Origin: Shinisaurus crocodilurus
Taxonomy: Eukaryota; Chordata; Lepidosauria; Squamata; Shinisauridae
NCBI GenBank assembly: GCA_021292165.1
Contig: CM037877.1
Location: forward strand, 219,211,350 to 219,275,349
Length of the DNA stretch: 64,000 nucleotides
Direction: 5' to 3'
The translations under genes were made by a program, and so were the position numbers. This document shows positions 1 through 11,574 of the stretch, in pieces (the stretch's first letter is position 1; the number at the start of each line of letters is the position of its first letter). The notes beneath the pieces were generated by a model. The model saw only the letters and a list, made by a program, of their open reading frames with translations. It was not told the DNA's origin and did not search any database.

Positions 1-269
1 AAGAAGGAAATATCTTTGGAATTGAATAGAGTAGTAAGGCTCTGCTGTAAGTGCCTGGAAGGGGATAAGAACTGCTGACCATTCTATGATTCAGATCAAA
101 TGGAATCCAGCAGGAATAAAGCCAATTCAGGAGATCAGGTGGTGGGAGAGAGAGAGAGAAAGAAAGAGGAAGAACACAAACTGTGAGTCACTGACCACTG
201 GTAAATGAGCATTTACCAGCTGATTTTCCTGCACTGTTTATACTCCGAGCAGCCAGACGTTTTAGGGAT

Positions 270-880
270 TGCTTCAGATCAACCAGGTTCAAGAGTGTTG
301 GCATTCTGTCCTTGTAGCAATTACCCAAAACAATCACAGTTCACAAGTTCACCAGGCTTGGACTGAAGGCCTCAGTTTGAGACATCCATCTCCGAGTCTA
401 AATCCATTTATCAGGCTGTGTGAGCCATCTGCTAAAGGACCATTTGCACCTTTATGAACCTGCTCAGATGTTGAGATCTTCTTTGGAAGCCCTCTTCTGG
501 TTATCTGTATATTTGGAGGTTAGGTAGATGGCTACCAGAGATGGGACCTTTTTTGTGGTGGCACACCAGTTGTGGAATCTCCATTCTTCCCTTCCTCCTG
601 GCATATTTGCCTGATGCCAACCCTGTTAAGCTTTAGCTGACAGATCAAAACAATGTTAAATGTCCATGCAGTTAACTGAATGGGGATTGATTTATTAGAG
701 TTGCTTTTATGTTTTATTGGGGCTCATCATATTTTATAATGGGTCTTCTGCTATGTATTCTTTTATTTTGTATATTGATTTTATGCTGTTTTAATAATGT
801 TTGTTTTTTATCTTAATGTATAAATCACTTTGAGAACATTATCAGATTTAAAGGAATAAGCGCTCTAAAAATAAACAGCT
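270..880 (+). mobile_element. L2-clade LINE, 3' fragment (old)
   Basis: In the plus direction this stretch resembles the end of ORF2 and the 3' region of the L2-type LINEs seen elsewhere in the window. Around 530-580 a frame reads a degraded version of the motif in which a basic stretch and 'AFSV' precede 'LWNSLP'; the cleaner copy is at 36292-36492 on the minus strand. The T-rich sequence at 690-870 resembles a decayed LINE 3' tail. No intact frame remains. The boundaries are approximate and the family call rests on my comparison with the other copies. Confidence 0.5.
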
Positions 881-1394
881 GCCAGCAAAATTACTCCTCT
901 ACAACTTAATTCTAATTTAAGGTATTAAGTTAAGGTATTAAGGTAAAATACTAAGCTTTAAGGCAATTTGGTCCTATGAAGAGCAACCTTTATCAGATAC
1001 AGTTTTTCACAAACCAGGGTTCAAAAGTGGGCAGACACAGCAAGACTGGAAATGGTGGGGGTAACACAAATTCATCTCCTTTCCATACTATTACCAAACA
1101 ACCAGATAGATTGCTACTACCATGATATATAGCTGCAACATGTTATAACAGGGTTGCAACTGAAAGCTGGAACAGCTGTGTGGACCTGATCCATATGGCT
1201 TGCACAGGTTGCTAGGTTGCTCTGTCAGCACAAGCTGCCCTTTGCCATGGATTAGAGCCAGGGTACCAACTGGTTTAAAACCAAATGCTGTAACATAACT
1301 AGGCTGTATATTGGGCTGCCACAGTGCTTTCATGCACAAGCCAATTCATATCTGATGTGTGTGTTTCTGAAAAGCTGAAAACTACAGTAAATAT

Positions 1395-1498
1395 GCAGGA
1401 TTGTTGTGAAGATAAAATGGAGAGGAGTTGGATTATGTAAACCACCTTGAGTTCCTTGTAGGAAAAAAGGAGGGGTATAAATGTAATAAATAAATAAG
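1395..1498 (+). mobile_element. Sauria-type SINE, 3' part only
   Basis: Only the body and tail are present: a 'GATAAAATGGAGAGGAG' block, a 'CCACCTTGAGTTCCTTG' block, a degraded 'GGGGTATAAAT' and an (ATAAA)n tail. It lines up with the 3' half of the fuller copies at 3128-3350 and 20986-21224. The tRNA-like head is missing. More mismatches than in the other copies suggest an older insertion. Confidence 0.75.
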
Positions 1499-1590
1499 TT
1501 TTATAAATATAGAAAATGATAAACTACAAAATGATGAGCTATATCACTTATCATTACATAATATCTGCAAAACCCTAAACTTATATGTTT

Positions 1591-1626
1591 AGAAGGAAGG
1601 AAAGAAGGAAGGAAGGAAGGAAGGAA
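1591..1626. repeat. (GAAG)n microsatellite
   Basis: Short purine tetranucleotide repeat with one imperfect unit near its start. Confidence 0.9.
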
Positions 1627-1689
1627 ACTGAATATTAACAGCAATCATACTTTATTTAATCTTATGCTAAGAATACTTAAGCTGGATCA

Positions 1690-1800
1690 GCCAAAAATAT
1701 TCTATCATTATAAAGCCTTAGCATTCTAATCATTATAAAATTGACAACTTGTTTCAACTATCTGACATTTTGCACAGATAATCTATAATATGAGGGCTAT
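1690..1800 (+). repeat. Unclassified dispersed repeat, copy A
   Basis: The first 100 bases or so share an ordered series of short matches with 6503-6605: 'TTATAAAGCCT', 'ATTATAAAA', 'TTGTTYCAAC', 'CTGAMATTTKGCACA'. Downstream the two diverge. I do not recognise the family. The 'ATTTGGCACA' word also occurs in the 5' part of Helitrons, so a decayed Helitron is one possibility. Neither copy has clear ends. Confidence 0.35.
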
Positions 1801-2794
1801 ACGGTGACCAAATTTCAAAATAATCTGATGAAAAATGGCTGCTATACAGCAATGTAAAGATTTCCTAGTGAAGTGCAATTTTCTCCTGTTTGTGACCATT
1901 TTTGTGCACCCGTAGCAATTGCATGCCTATTTTTCCTCTAGCAGGTTTATATTGTTTCAAAAATTTAAGTAAACTGTGTGGGCCTTTCCCTTCCTAGTTT
2001 GGTGAAACTCTGTTGTGTATTCATAATAATATGAGGCTTTTAAGTCCCCATTTAAATTAATCAGTAATTAAGGACAAGTCAATTCAGAGCCAGAGGGATT
2101 CTTCCACGATGCAGCCTCTTCCCAAAAGAAAAATGGCTCCCATCATACGAATGGGAAAGAGGGTAGGGGCAAGAGGCAGGGTTGTGTAAAGTGATTTGTA
2201 TGTTGGTTTCTGTTACATGAGTGAGTGTAAGAGAGAAGGTCTATATGTTTGTGGGTTTGTGAGAATTGCCCCTAAAAGGTTAGACTTAGACTGACTATCT
2301 AGCCTAACCTAGATAGTCTAGATCATGTTGATTATGGAAGCAGTTTAACCTGGTCTTCACCTATAATTTTACATATTGATGATTTATTCAAGGGTAGTTG
2401 CTATGTAGGAAATTATCACAGTAGAAGTATCGTTTGCTACTGTGGTTAACATCTACTGTACTCTAAAATAATGTGTTGTGATTGTTTATATCAGCATATC
2501 TTGTGTTATAAGGTAACATCTTAAAAAATCTTAAGATGGATTTTTGTCCAAAGCCAGGCAGAGAGCTACACTGCTAAACATGGAGCTGAACTTCTATGCC
2601 CAAAACTTCACTTCCTTCGGTGCACTGTTAGACCTGCTGAGCATTTTAACTACTATAGAGACTTGGTGAAGTTAAATTGTGTACCCAGCTACCACCTTGA
2701 GGAGGGAGGGCACATATAATTTAATAAATTTTCTTATCCCCAAAAAGGTAGGGCACTCTAGGATTTTTTTTTTTTTTTAAAGAAACCCATTTGG

Positions 2795-2992
2795 TTTATT
2801 TATTTATTTATTTATTACATTTATACCCCGCCTTTTTTCCTGCAAGGAACTCAAGGCGGCTTACATAATCCTCCTCCTCCTCTCCACTTCATCCTCACAA
2901 CAACCCTGTGAGGTAGGTTAGGCTGAGAGGCAGTGACTGGCCCAAAGTCACCCAGTGAGTTTCATGGCCGAGCGGGGACTAGAACCCGGATC
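2795..2992 (-). mobile_element. Sauria-type SINE, 5' truncated
   Basis: On the minus strand it reads the tRNA-like B-box region, the 'GCCATGAAACTCACTGGGTG' block, the 'GTTGTGAGGAT' block, the 'GCCTTGAGTTCCTTGCAGG' block, then 'GGCGGGGTATAAAT' and an (AATAA)n tail. The first 35 bases or so of the head are missing at its right-hand end. Such SINEs are transcribed by RNA polymerase III from the internal box A/box B promoter and mobilised by a partner LINE that recognises the tail. BovB is the usual partner reported for Sauria SINEs. Confidence 0.85.
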
Positions 2993-3097
2993 ATGTAAAC
3001 AGTTAACATGTTTACATTCTCAAATCTTATGTTTGCTTAAAACTTAGCCTCCATGCATTCAGACTTTCCCTTGTCTTTCAACCCTGAACCTCTGAAA

Positions 3098-3421
3098 CAC
3101 TAAAATCCTAAATCCTAGAAGGCCTACGTAGTGGTGAGAGTGTTGGACTGGGACTCAGGAGATCCAGGTTCTAGTCCCCGCTCGGCCATGAAACTCACTG
3201 GGTGACTTTGGGGCAGTCACTTACTCTTAGCCTAACCTACCTCACAGGGTTGTTGTTGTGAGGATAAAATGGAGAGGAGGATGATAATGTAAGCCGCCTT
3301 GGGTTCCTTGCAGGAAAAAAGGCGGGGTATAAATATGATAAATAAATAAACACCCAGCATGAATGTGGCATGCTGGGAGTTGTAGGCCTTTTTTCTGTCT
3401 AAACCTGCATATGATTGTACC
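3098..3421. mobile_element. Palindromic MITE (TTAA-type) split by a SINE
   Basis: The right arm (3351-3421) reads 'GGCATGCTGGGAGTTGTAGG', 'CCTTTTTTCTGTCTAAACCTGC', then ends at TTAA (3422-3425). It matches both arms of the TTAA-flanked MITE at 52578-52710. The left arm is short and degraded ('AAATCCTAGAAGGCCTAC' before 3128), and the SINE sits between the arms, so the SINE inserted into the older MITE. A piggyBac-like origin is inferred from the TTAA flank. The left boundary is uncertain. Confidence 0.5.
3128..3350 (+). mobile_element. Sauria-type SINE, near full length
   Basis: It begins in the tRNA-related head ('GTAGTGGTGAGAGTG'). A box-B-like 'GGTTCTAGTCC' follows close to the consensus, then the conserved body, and it ends with 'AAGGCGGGGTATAAAT' and an (AATA)n tail. 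It is very close to the copy at 20986-21224, which points to fairly recent activity. It lies inside an older palindromic MITE (3098-3421). Confidence 0.9.
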
Positions 3422-4744
3422 TTAAATCTTGGATCAGTGTGATATCAATGTTCAATAATTTATATGTTTTTAAATTCTAAATTCTTGTAACCAACCTCTT
3501 GGATAGCCTATTTTAAGCTGAGAAGTACAGTCTTTTGAATAATCTTCTGCTCTCCTGCTATTCTTTAATTAAGGTTAGAGAAAATGGAATGTGTTCATAC
3601 TGATGGACTCTATATGGCAGGGAGACAAAGTTGATAATGCATGCAGAGAGAACACAAGACTGGAGGCAGGTAGGCATTATGGCTAAGGTCTATATCATCA
3701 TTTGGGGACACAGAAATCTACAAGAGAATGGAGTAAGCAAGTTCTGTACTTATAACTAAACATGCCTAGGATTGGCCTTTGCCAAGGTTGGCTCTATTTT
3801 AAGCAAATCAATTACATCTTTACATTGTACAAGCAGAGCAAGTTTGAACATCAGAAATACTGTATGATCCTGATCAGTTAAACATGCATAGGATTGCACT
3901 CTGCAGCTTAAAATAAAGTTTGCAAGGCACTGGTTGTCAAAATTAAAGGTTTAGAAATTGATAAGCACAGCAAACAAAGTCGTTGTTAAACATTCATCAG
4001 ATTGTGATCTGCACCTTAAGATAAGCTACCCAAGAGGTTGGTTATTAGAAGTAAGAGTTGAGAATCTAAAAGCATATATCTTATTAAACATTAATATAGC
4101 ACTGATCCATGCATCAGCATTCCCTAACCTGCTGAGAAAGAGGATTCAAGCTGAAAGACCAAGAAAAAGTGTGGGTGAATGGAGGCTAAATAGTAAGCAA
4201 GTACAATATAGATGAGATTGTAGAACAAGTTTACTGCTTACATGGCATGGAAGCTAAGGAGAGTTCCTGAACTGACCATTTTGGAGCTTTTGGTGCATGG
4301 GTCACTTTGTAAGTGTCCTAACTCTTCTCTTAAACCAAAGGGTTTTTGATCTTAGATCATTCATTCAGATGAAAGATCATGTATATCTTCCCCCTCCCCA
4401 CAATCCACTGATTCCCAAAGGAAACTCTGACACTTGGTATTCTTTCCAGAGCAACCCAACTGGTTGCGTCAATGATCTGTTCTTCTGTTGCATAACTAAA
4501 CCTGGCATTCCAATGGTGCTCTTTTGTTCCCATTTCCCTTCAGACCAATTTAATGGACTATCTAGGGAATTGTACGCATTTGTGTTGATCAAGCACAGGA
4601 AGACAGATCTCTAATAAACAGTGCTTGATTAAAGCAAACACAAAAGGGGTCTCTGAGGAAATAGTGCAGGTATATACAAACAGCTTGTAATCCCTACACA
4701 CTTCAGCTAAAAGAAATCAAGGGGAAGGAAAGCTAAGATGATTA
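3422..4744. other. No recognised feature
   Basis: AT-rich sequence between the split MITE and the Helitron. Short open frames at 3958-4215 and 4297-4614 have no domain or composition that I recognise, no splice-site context that I could defend, and are probably chance. Confidence 0.5.
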
Positions 4745-6014
4745 TCTTACTATATAAATGTTAAAGTGTGTCTCCGGCCGGCTGGCTGGCTGGGTACGGG
4801 CATCACATAGGCTCCTACACGGTTGGACGGATCCGCCCCAAACTTGGCACGCATACTCTCCATCACCCAAGGACAAAGACTGGTGGGTTCAAATCTCTGA
4901 AAAACCCTCGCTGCGCCTGTACAGCCCAAAATAGATGAGAGCCAATGGCATCACTTGGAATGTTCACAGGGACCATTCAGGAGCGGTTATGCAAATCGCT
5001 CCACTGGCATATAGAATGTTTGTATGAACTGCCGCCACAGGGGCCCAATCAGGAGCGGATATGCAAATCTCTCCAATGTCCACACAGAATGTTCATATGA
5101 ACTGCAGCCGGGGCCTACACGGGGGGGGGGGGCAGAGCTGGGATTTCATTGTTGGGTAGTCCCGAGGGGGGGGGACGAGCTGGGATTTCATTGTTGGGTA
5201 GTCCTGAGGGGGAGCAGGGATTTCATTGTTGGGTAGTCCTGAGGGGGGGAACGAGCTGGGATTTCATTGTTGGGTAGTCCCGGGGGGGGGGGGGGAAAGC
5301 AGGGATTTCACTGTTGTGTAGTCCCGGGGGGGGAAGCAGGGATTTCACTGTTGTGTAGTCCCGGGGGGGGAACGAGCTGGGATTTCATTGTTGGGTAGTC
5401 CCGAGGGGGAGGGGGCAAGCTGGGATTACATTGTTGAGTAGTCCCGAGGAGGGAGCAGCATTTCACTGTTGTGTAGTCCCGGGGGGGCAGGGATTTCACT
5501 GTTGTGTAGTCCTGGGGAAGGAGATGGGATTTCATTGTATAGTCCTGGGGGGGGGAGCTGGGTGTAGTCCCAGAGGGGAGCAGGGAATTCATTGTTGTGT
5601 AGTCCCAGGGTGGGAGCAGGGATTTCACTGTGTAGTCCCAGGGGGGAGCAGGGATTTTACTGTGTAGTCTTGGGGGAGCAGGGATTTCATTGTGCAGTCC
5701 TGGGGGAGCAGGGATTTCATTGTGCAGTCCTGGGGGGGGGAGCAGGGATTTCATTGTGCAGTCCCGGGGGAAAGGGAACAGGGATTTCATTGTGTAGTCT
5801 GGGGGGGGAGCAGGGATTTCATTGTGCAGTCCCGGGGGGGGGGAGGTGGGATTTCATTGTGTAATCCTGGGGGAGCCGGGATTCCATTATGTAATCCCGG
5901 GGGACCTTTCCTATTGAGGGATTCAAAACAGCTGACAGATACCTTAAGGTATTTCGAACAAATAATGCCTATAGGAAAATGACGACCTGTGCAACGCCGG
6001 GTAAAAAAAGCTAG
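4745..6014 (+). mobile_element. Non-autonomous Helitron
   Basis: The 5' end starts with TC after an A (4744|4745). The 3' end has an 18-base hairpin (5983-6000 region) with arms 'ACCTGT' and 'CCGGGT' around loop 'GCAACG', then an A-rich spacer and CTAG at 6011-6014 followed by T. A 5' TC, a 3' hairpin plus CTRR and insertion between A and T without target duplication are the hallmarks of Helitrons, which move by rolling-circle replication. The 5' part has the 'CCCCAAACTTGGCACGCATA' type sequence common in such elements. There is no Rep-helicase frame, so it needs proteins supplied in trans. Most of the interior is the minisatellite at 5118-5905. Confidence 0.75.
5118..5905 (+). repeat. G-rich minisatellite inside the Helitron
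   Basis: About 20 tandem units of roughly 30-40 bases. Each has a poly-G block of 5-12 bases, 'GAGCAGGGATTTCATTG', an optional 'TTG' and 'TGTAGTCC'. Units differ in G-run length and in small indels. Two flavours are visible: 'GAGCTGGGATTTCATTGTTG' near the start and 'GAGCAGGGATTTCATTGTG' near the end. The open frames across it on both strands are products of the repeat, not genes. Repeated G-runs on one strand could form quadruplexes. Confidence 0.9.
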
Positions 6015-6015
6015 T

Positions 6016-8097
6016 TTAATATAAAATATTGTTACATGCTTCCCAGTCCCCCAAGGAGCAGGATTTTGTTTCCTTTGGATGAATGAGAACACTGGAATCT
6101 AGACTACATGCTATTTCAAATGCATAGTGTTTAGGTGATCATTTTTTATTATTTTTTTAGTTTTGTGTAAGTGTAAGTGCATAGGGCCCTGGTCCTGATT
6201 GGGACCACTGCACATGGTTAGGGACACCAATTTGCACCAATTGAATTTTTTTGCCTTAAGTCCCCGTGCTGGAAGAGGAGGATAAATTTAAAGAAAAAGG
6301 GGCTGCATGGGAAGGCTTATTCCCCCCACCAGTGCATGGTGGTCCTAATCCAGATCAAGAGTCTGTGTACCTACACAAAAGTAAAATAAGTAACATAGCA
6401 TGCAGTGTAGACTTTAAGGTGTCTTTGTAATGATTTTTTTATTTACAAATAAAAGTTCCAACATCTTTTTGAGGTCAAAAAATGTTATTAGCTACAGGAT
6501 CTTTGATAGGAAAATATTGTCTGTTCTACTGTTATAAAGCCTGAAATTCCAATAATTATAAAACGAATGTGATTTGTTCCAACCGCCTGAAATTTGGCAC
6601 AGAATCTAAGTGGTGATGGATATAGTTGAATGGACTGTTACCTGTGTGCAGTCGTTGTGCATGCAGTTGTGAAAGATGGTGCTGTAAATTGTTTTGGAAA
6701 GAGGTTGGTTGCGTTTATGGTGTATAGAAAAGTGTAACATTATGCTCCAAATCTCCCATAGTTAAATCTTTGGGACTATCTTTATTTGGGAGTGCAGGAC
6801 AGGGCTTGAATAAACCTATCAAGAATAAACCTTGCTTTGTGGTTTCTCATACATTTTTTCCTAAAGCACCTAGTTCTGTACAGAGGCTATATGACTGGAA
6901 GGTCATGACCCATAGTTCTTGTTCTCATGAAATTCTGGTCTTCTGTATATCAATCAGTGCTATTGACAGAGCCATAATTCCATCTATTGAGCTTCCAAAA
7001 TTTCTGCAAGTTAATGTCAATTATGCTTAATAAGGTAAGACTTTTCATTTGATTTTTCATGGCACATTAATACTGCATTACAGGCAACTTCCCCTGCATT
7101 TGTATTAATGTACAATGAAATGTATTGTGAATTGAAAGTCTTACAGTGTATGCCCATTAAAGAAATAATGGGTAAGCATAGGTAAAACAGGCAGACAGGC
7201 ATTGAGTTGTGCACTGCTTAATAAAGTCACCTGAAGCTGAAACATTTAACTAATGTCATGACCCAAGAAAATCCAGCTCTGAGGATTTGAGAACATCAGC
7301 AAAGAAAAATGCAAAGGCGGAGAAGAGAAAAGGAAATGAGCAGGAAAAAAATTGACTGATCAGCAAAACTCAGTTAAATATCTTGTAACTGGCATCTTGT
7401 AACTGGCATTTTCTGAACTCACTTTTTGCCTTTTTAATGTCAAAGCATTTCTTATTCTATAGAAACATGTTTTCAGCGTCATGGACAGAAGCACGCAAAT
7501 TTAAGCCATCACTGAATGATGAAGCAAATAATTCAACCGATAGTATTGTTTGTGCGCTGTGTGCCAGTTCAGCTTTTCGTTGGTATTCTATTACTGTTTT
7601 TAAATTATACAGTGTAAAGTTTTTAAAACACATACAGTGATAGCAAGAACACAGTTCTCCATGTTTTGAGCCTCCCTACAAGTTTGTTTGCTTTTTAATA
7701 GCTTTTGTTACACATTACAATGTGGCCTCCCTTTTTCTTTTGGTCTTAGCTAACAAAATAGTTACTAATTAAATTGATTAATTAAATTGATTACGGTAAG
7801 TAAGTAAACTTAATTATAATTAATTAATTGTAGGCACAAAATCTGGAAATGTCAACATAAATGAAAGAACATGTACTCATAACATGAGACAATAGCATAT
7901 AATATAAATAAATTGACTGCTTACAGACATTTCACTCAAAGGAGTAACTAAACTGGTGCCTCAGCCTCCTTCCCTCCTGTTCCAAAGCACTGCACTTAGA
8001 TGGCTGAAATCAGCTATCTGAGTGCTTTGCAGAGGAAGAGGAGCACGGAGGTGACCTTCACCTCCCCGCTTCTCCTGCCTGCATAGGATGCCCATAA
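6016..8097. other. Mostly unannotated; second copy of unclassified repeat
   Basis: AT-rich DNA. At 6503-6605 lies copy B of the unclassified repeat described at 1690-1800. The rest, including short open frames at 6770-7030 and 7437-7640, shows nothing I recognise. Confidence 0.4.
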
Positions 8098-8334
8098 TTT
8101 ATTTATTTATTTATTATATTTATACCCTGCCTTTTTTCCTGCAAGGAACCCAAGGCAGCTTACATAGTCCTCCTCCTCCTCTCCATTTTATCCTCACAAC
8201 AACCCTGTGAGGTAGGTTAGGCTGAGAGTCAGTGACTGGCCCAAAGTCACCCAGTGAGTTTCATGGCCGAGTGGGGGACTAGAACCCGGATCTCCCGAGT
8301 CCCAGTCCAGCACTCTAACCACTACACCACACTG
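8098..8334 (-). mobile_element. Sauria-type SINE, full length
   Basis: The minus strand reads from the tRNA-like head ('CAGTGTGGTGTAGTGGTTAG') through box B, body and tail, ending in (AATA)n at its left edge. This is one of the most complete copies in the window. No convincing target duplication could be read at its edges. Confidence 0.9.
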
Positions 8335-9187
8335 AGTTTGGAGGGTTATGGGCATGCCCATAGGATTACACCCTAAAAAATTTACACAAACAATAAAACA
8401 GAGGGAGGCAATTACAAGTCAGGGAATGCTTCAGTAAATAGAGATGTCTTCAAGAGACATCTGAAGCTCTCCAGAGTTCCCATAATGAAGACAAAAAACA
8501 CGAGTTATGGATTGAAATAGGGGCCACAACTTTATCAATTACCTTATATGATCTTCAATGGACTATAGATAACTCATCTCCTACCCCAGAAACTACCTCA
8601 GTGTGGGTGCCTACTTCTAAGATGAGAGCTAAGAAACAATGTCTCCTTCTGTCTGACTTGTTCAGATGACTCTACCCTGGCTTAAAACCTCAGATCAATC
8701 CCAAGACTGATCCTTGTTCCTCATTCCTAGCCCACCTTAAAGATGTGCCAAGGAAGGTCCTAGCAGCAGAATCAGTCTCCTAGTCAGTTAATCTTTGGGG
8801 TCAATGATGCCATCAGTGCCCAAGGGAAGTTCCCATCCCAGTTCCCTTCAATCTGGAAAGCTGTGAGTGGTTGGTTTGGCTAAGCCTCCTTTCCCAACTC
8901 TGATGCCTCAGGCTGGTCACCAACACACCTTGTCTGAAGTCTGTATGCTGGAGGCAAGGCTGTCCCCTCCTTCTTCGCAGCACAGGATACTGATGTCAGA
9001 TCAGCATCCCCTGCTGCAAGCTGGGACTTGAACTAGGATCCTCCTGATGAATGCACTACTGCCTGGTCTTATTCTATCCCCCTACCTATCTGCTTCCCAC
9101 CACCCAACCAGTCCACCAAGTTCCCTGTCTGTATCCTGTATCCTCTTGAAGATGATTCTATTCACTCTAGTATTCCATGACTAAATT

Positions 9188-9357
9188 CATAGATCCATAG
9201 ATCATAGAGTTGGAAGGGGCCTACAAGGCCACTGAGTCCAACCCCCTGCTCAATGCAGGAAACTAGAGGAGGGATCTCCCATCCAAGTAATAACCAGGCC
9301 TGACCCTGCTTAGCTTTCCACACTCAGACAAGCTGACCCAGCGTGAGCCACAGGCCT
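9188..9357 (-). mobile_element. 5S rRNA-derived SINE with CR1-type tail, copy 1
   Basis: On the minus strand a 5S-rRNA-like head carries the pieces of the internal 5S promoter: 'AAAGCTAAGCAGGGTCAGGC', then 'CTTGGATGGGAGATC'. It runs straight into the CR1 3' end ('GAGCAGGGGGTTGGACTC', 'CCTTCCAACTCTATGATC'). The same structure is found at 32766-32932, where it has a defined insertion site, so this is a real mobile unit and not a chance junction. Transcription by RNA polymerase III from the 5S-type promoter and mobilisation by CR1 machinery are inferred from the two ends. Confidence 0.85.
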
Positions 9358-11504
9358 GTGTATGTCTTCAGTAGTAATTACACAGCTCTGTTTTACTATC
9401 TGTATCCTCATTACAGCTTCCCTTTGATCAGGAGTGGGGAACCTTTTTCAGCCCAAGGCTGCACTCTCTCACGGGTAACCTTCTGGAAGCCACATGCAAA
9501 GCCAAAGTCCACATCCTACACACCATTTCACACTCATCCATACATCCATATGCTCTACCCCATTCATTATTTCTCCTGTGTTTTCCATTGGGTTACTGTT
9601 AAATTATCATTACAGTCTGCATGTTGCCATATGAAGAAGTGATGAGAAGTGTTGAGAATTCTCAAATCCTTCTAATTATGGCCAGGTGAAAGCTTAAATT
9701 AAGGCAGGGATGCACAATCTGCAGCCTGGGAGCGGCATACAGCCTCCATGGGTGTCCAAACCCTTCCATTGCCACTTCCAAAATCCCTTCCCTAGTGAGC
9801 CTGATACAGATTGCTCTTCCATTGCTTCTAGCAGCAGCGAGGATAAAACTATCTGCACCAGGATGGCTGGAGGAATGGGATGGAAAGTTAGCTCTCTACT
9901 CCCACCTACAAACATCCTGATACAGATTGCTAATAATTAGGGATGTATGTTAGCATGCCCCCATTCGAAGCCCTGAATGTGAGTGCGAGCACATGTCTGC
10001 TAAAAATATTCACAAATTGTCAAACACTTGCTCGTGTTTGTCCTGCTCCCGATTCCCATTTTGATTTGCTCAAACTTCCTACTTTGTGCAAATTCCCTCA
10101 GTAGACTGAACCAACCCCACTTTAGTTTATGGAGGAAATCTGCACAAATTAGAAATTTGCACAAATTTCGGGAGATTTGCGCAAATCTCCTGTTCGACCG
10201 CTACTCAATTTGCACAAAGCGCCCATTCACACAAAGCGAGCAGCAAACACAAACAGGAATCGGACATGAGAAGAGTGGTGAGACAATGTTTGGAGAATCC
10301 TAGTGATCTCAAACAGCACTTGTTCGCCCATCCCTACAAGCAGTGAGGAAAGAGCCGTCTGTAGCAGGATTGCTGGGATGTGTGTGTTCATTCATGTGTG
10401 TGCATGCATGTGTGCAGCCCACAAACCCCAAGCCAGCATCGCATGCAGCTCAGGGCTGTAAATGCCATGTACCCCTGGCTTAGATGGACCTCTCAACTCA
10501 GACCATGGCCTGTGATTGACTCTGCCCCCTGACAGATCTTCCTATGGCTCTGCCCAAGCACTCCATCCATCTTAAGTCCATAGCCTGTACGGACTTGCGC
10601 TTCAGTTCCCTACATGGTTGGCTGCCAATGGCCAGCCACAGGCATTTCAGACAACTTGAGTATATATCAGTATAGAAAGATGAGATACAAAGCATAGAAT
10701 ATAAATAAGTAAAGGGCAATCTTACAGTGTGTCAAACTTATAGTCTAATCCAGGACCAGCATCTCTGAATGCAAGACTGAGAAGTGTCCCAGAATCTCAG
10801 AATGACAACTATTTCCCCCAAGTTTGCTACCTAAAATCTCTTGAGCTGGACTGTCATGTGGAAAAGGCCATGTACTCCTTATGGATTTGCCTCAATATAC
10901 CTAACCCTCAATTAACACATCCCCTCAAAATTGCTATATACTCATTCTCACAGTCAGGGAGCAAATTGCTATTATCCCCATTAGAGAGTTAAAGGAAAAC
11001 TCAATGATAATTTTGAAATATTTCCACTTGAAAAGTTTCATTGAAATCTGAAAGTAGGCCCACAGACCTACTTAGTACCAGTTCAGACCCCAGCGCTAAA
11101 CTTTTGTGTTAGCGTGCTTGCTTGGCTACCACGTTAGCTTAACATTCTCTTTTGTGATATTGCACTAGTGCAGCATTTGGTACACACCACCCTAAACCCT
11201 TTTCATTGGGATGTCAAGGGTGTTTCCAGATGGGGGGGGCTTTTAATGCTACCCAATCAGAAGGCATTGTGCAGTGATTAGCTATGGCACTAGACAAGCC
11301 TTATCTGGAAGAACCCTGAGTCTTCAGATTAAGCTATATGTGATTCAGGCAGAGAGTTGGTGGCACTGAATGGAGGACTTGCAAACACAGGTCTAACTTG
11401 TAGGTAATGTACAGGAGTGGGCAGCAGGTATATCTCTGAGTGATTTGCAGTAGATTAGCAAGGATTTCTCACTCCCAATTGTTTAACAATAGAATCACTG
11501 CAAA

Positions 11505-11508
<4 letters not shown>
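9358..11508. other. Unannotated; possible hAT remnants
   Basis: At 9430 'CAGGAGTGGGGAACC' and at 9706 'CAGGGATGCACAATCTGC' resemble the 5' ends of old hAT MITEs, but I could not pair them with right ends. Nothing else is recognisable. Confidence 0.35.

Positions 11509-11572
<64 letters not shown>
11509..11572. repeat. Compound (TC)n(AC)n microsatellite
   Basis: An uninterrupted TC run followed directly by an AC run; likely length-polymorphic. Confidence 0.95.

Positions 11573-11574
<2 letters not shown>

Noticed and set aside
5118..5905. Regular repeats separated by variable sequence, and long frames on both strands (5308-5790, 5431-5864)
   Set aside because: This is a eukaryotic minisatellite with G-run variation, not a CRISPR array. 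The frames exist because the units lack stops; amino-acid composition is purely repeat-driven.
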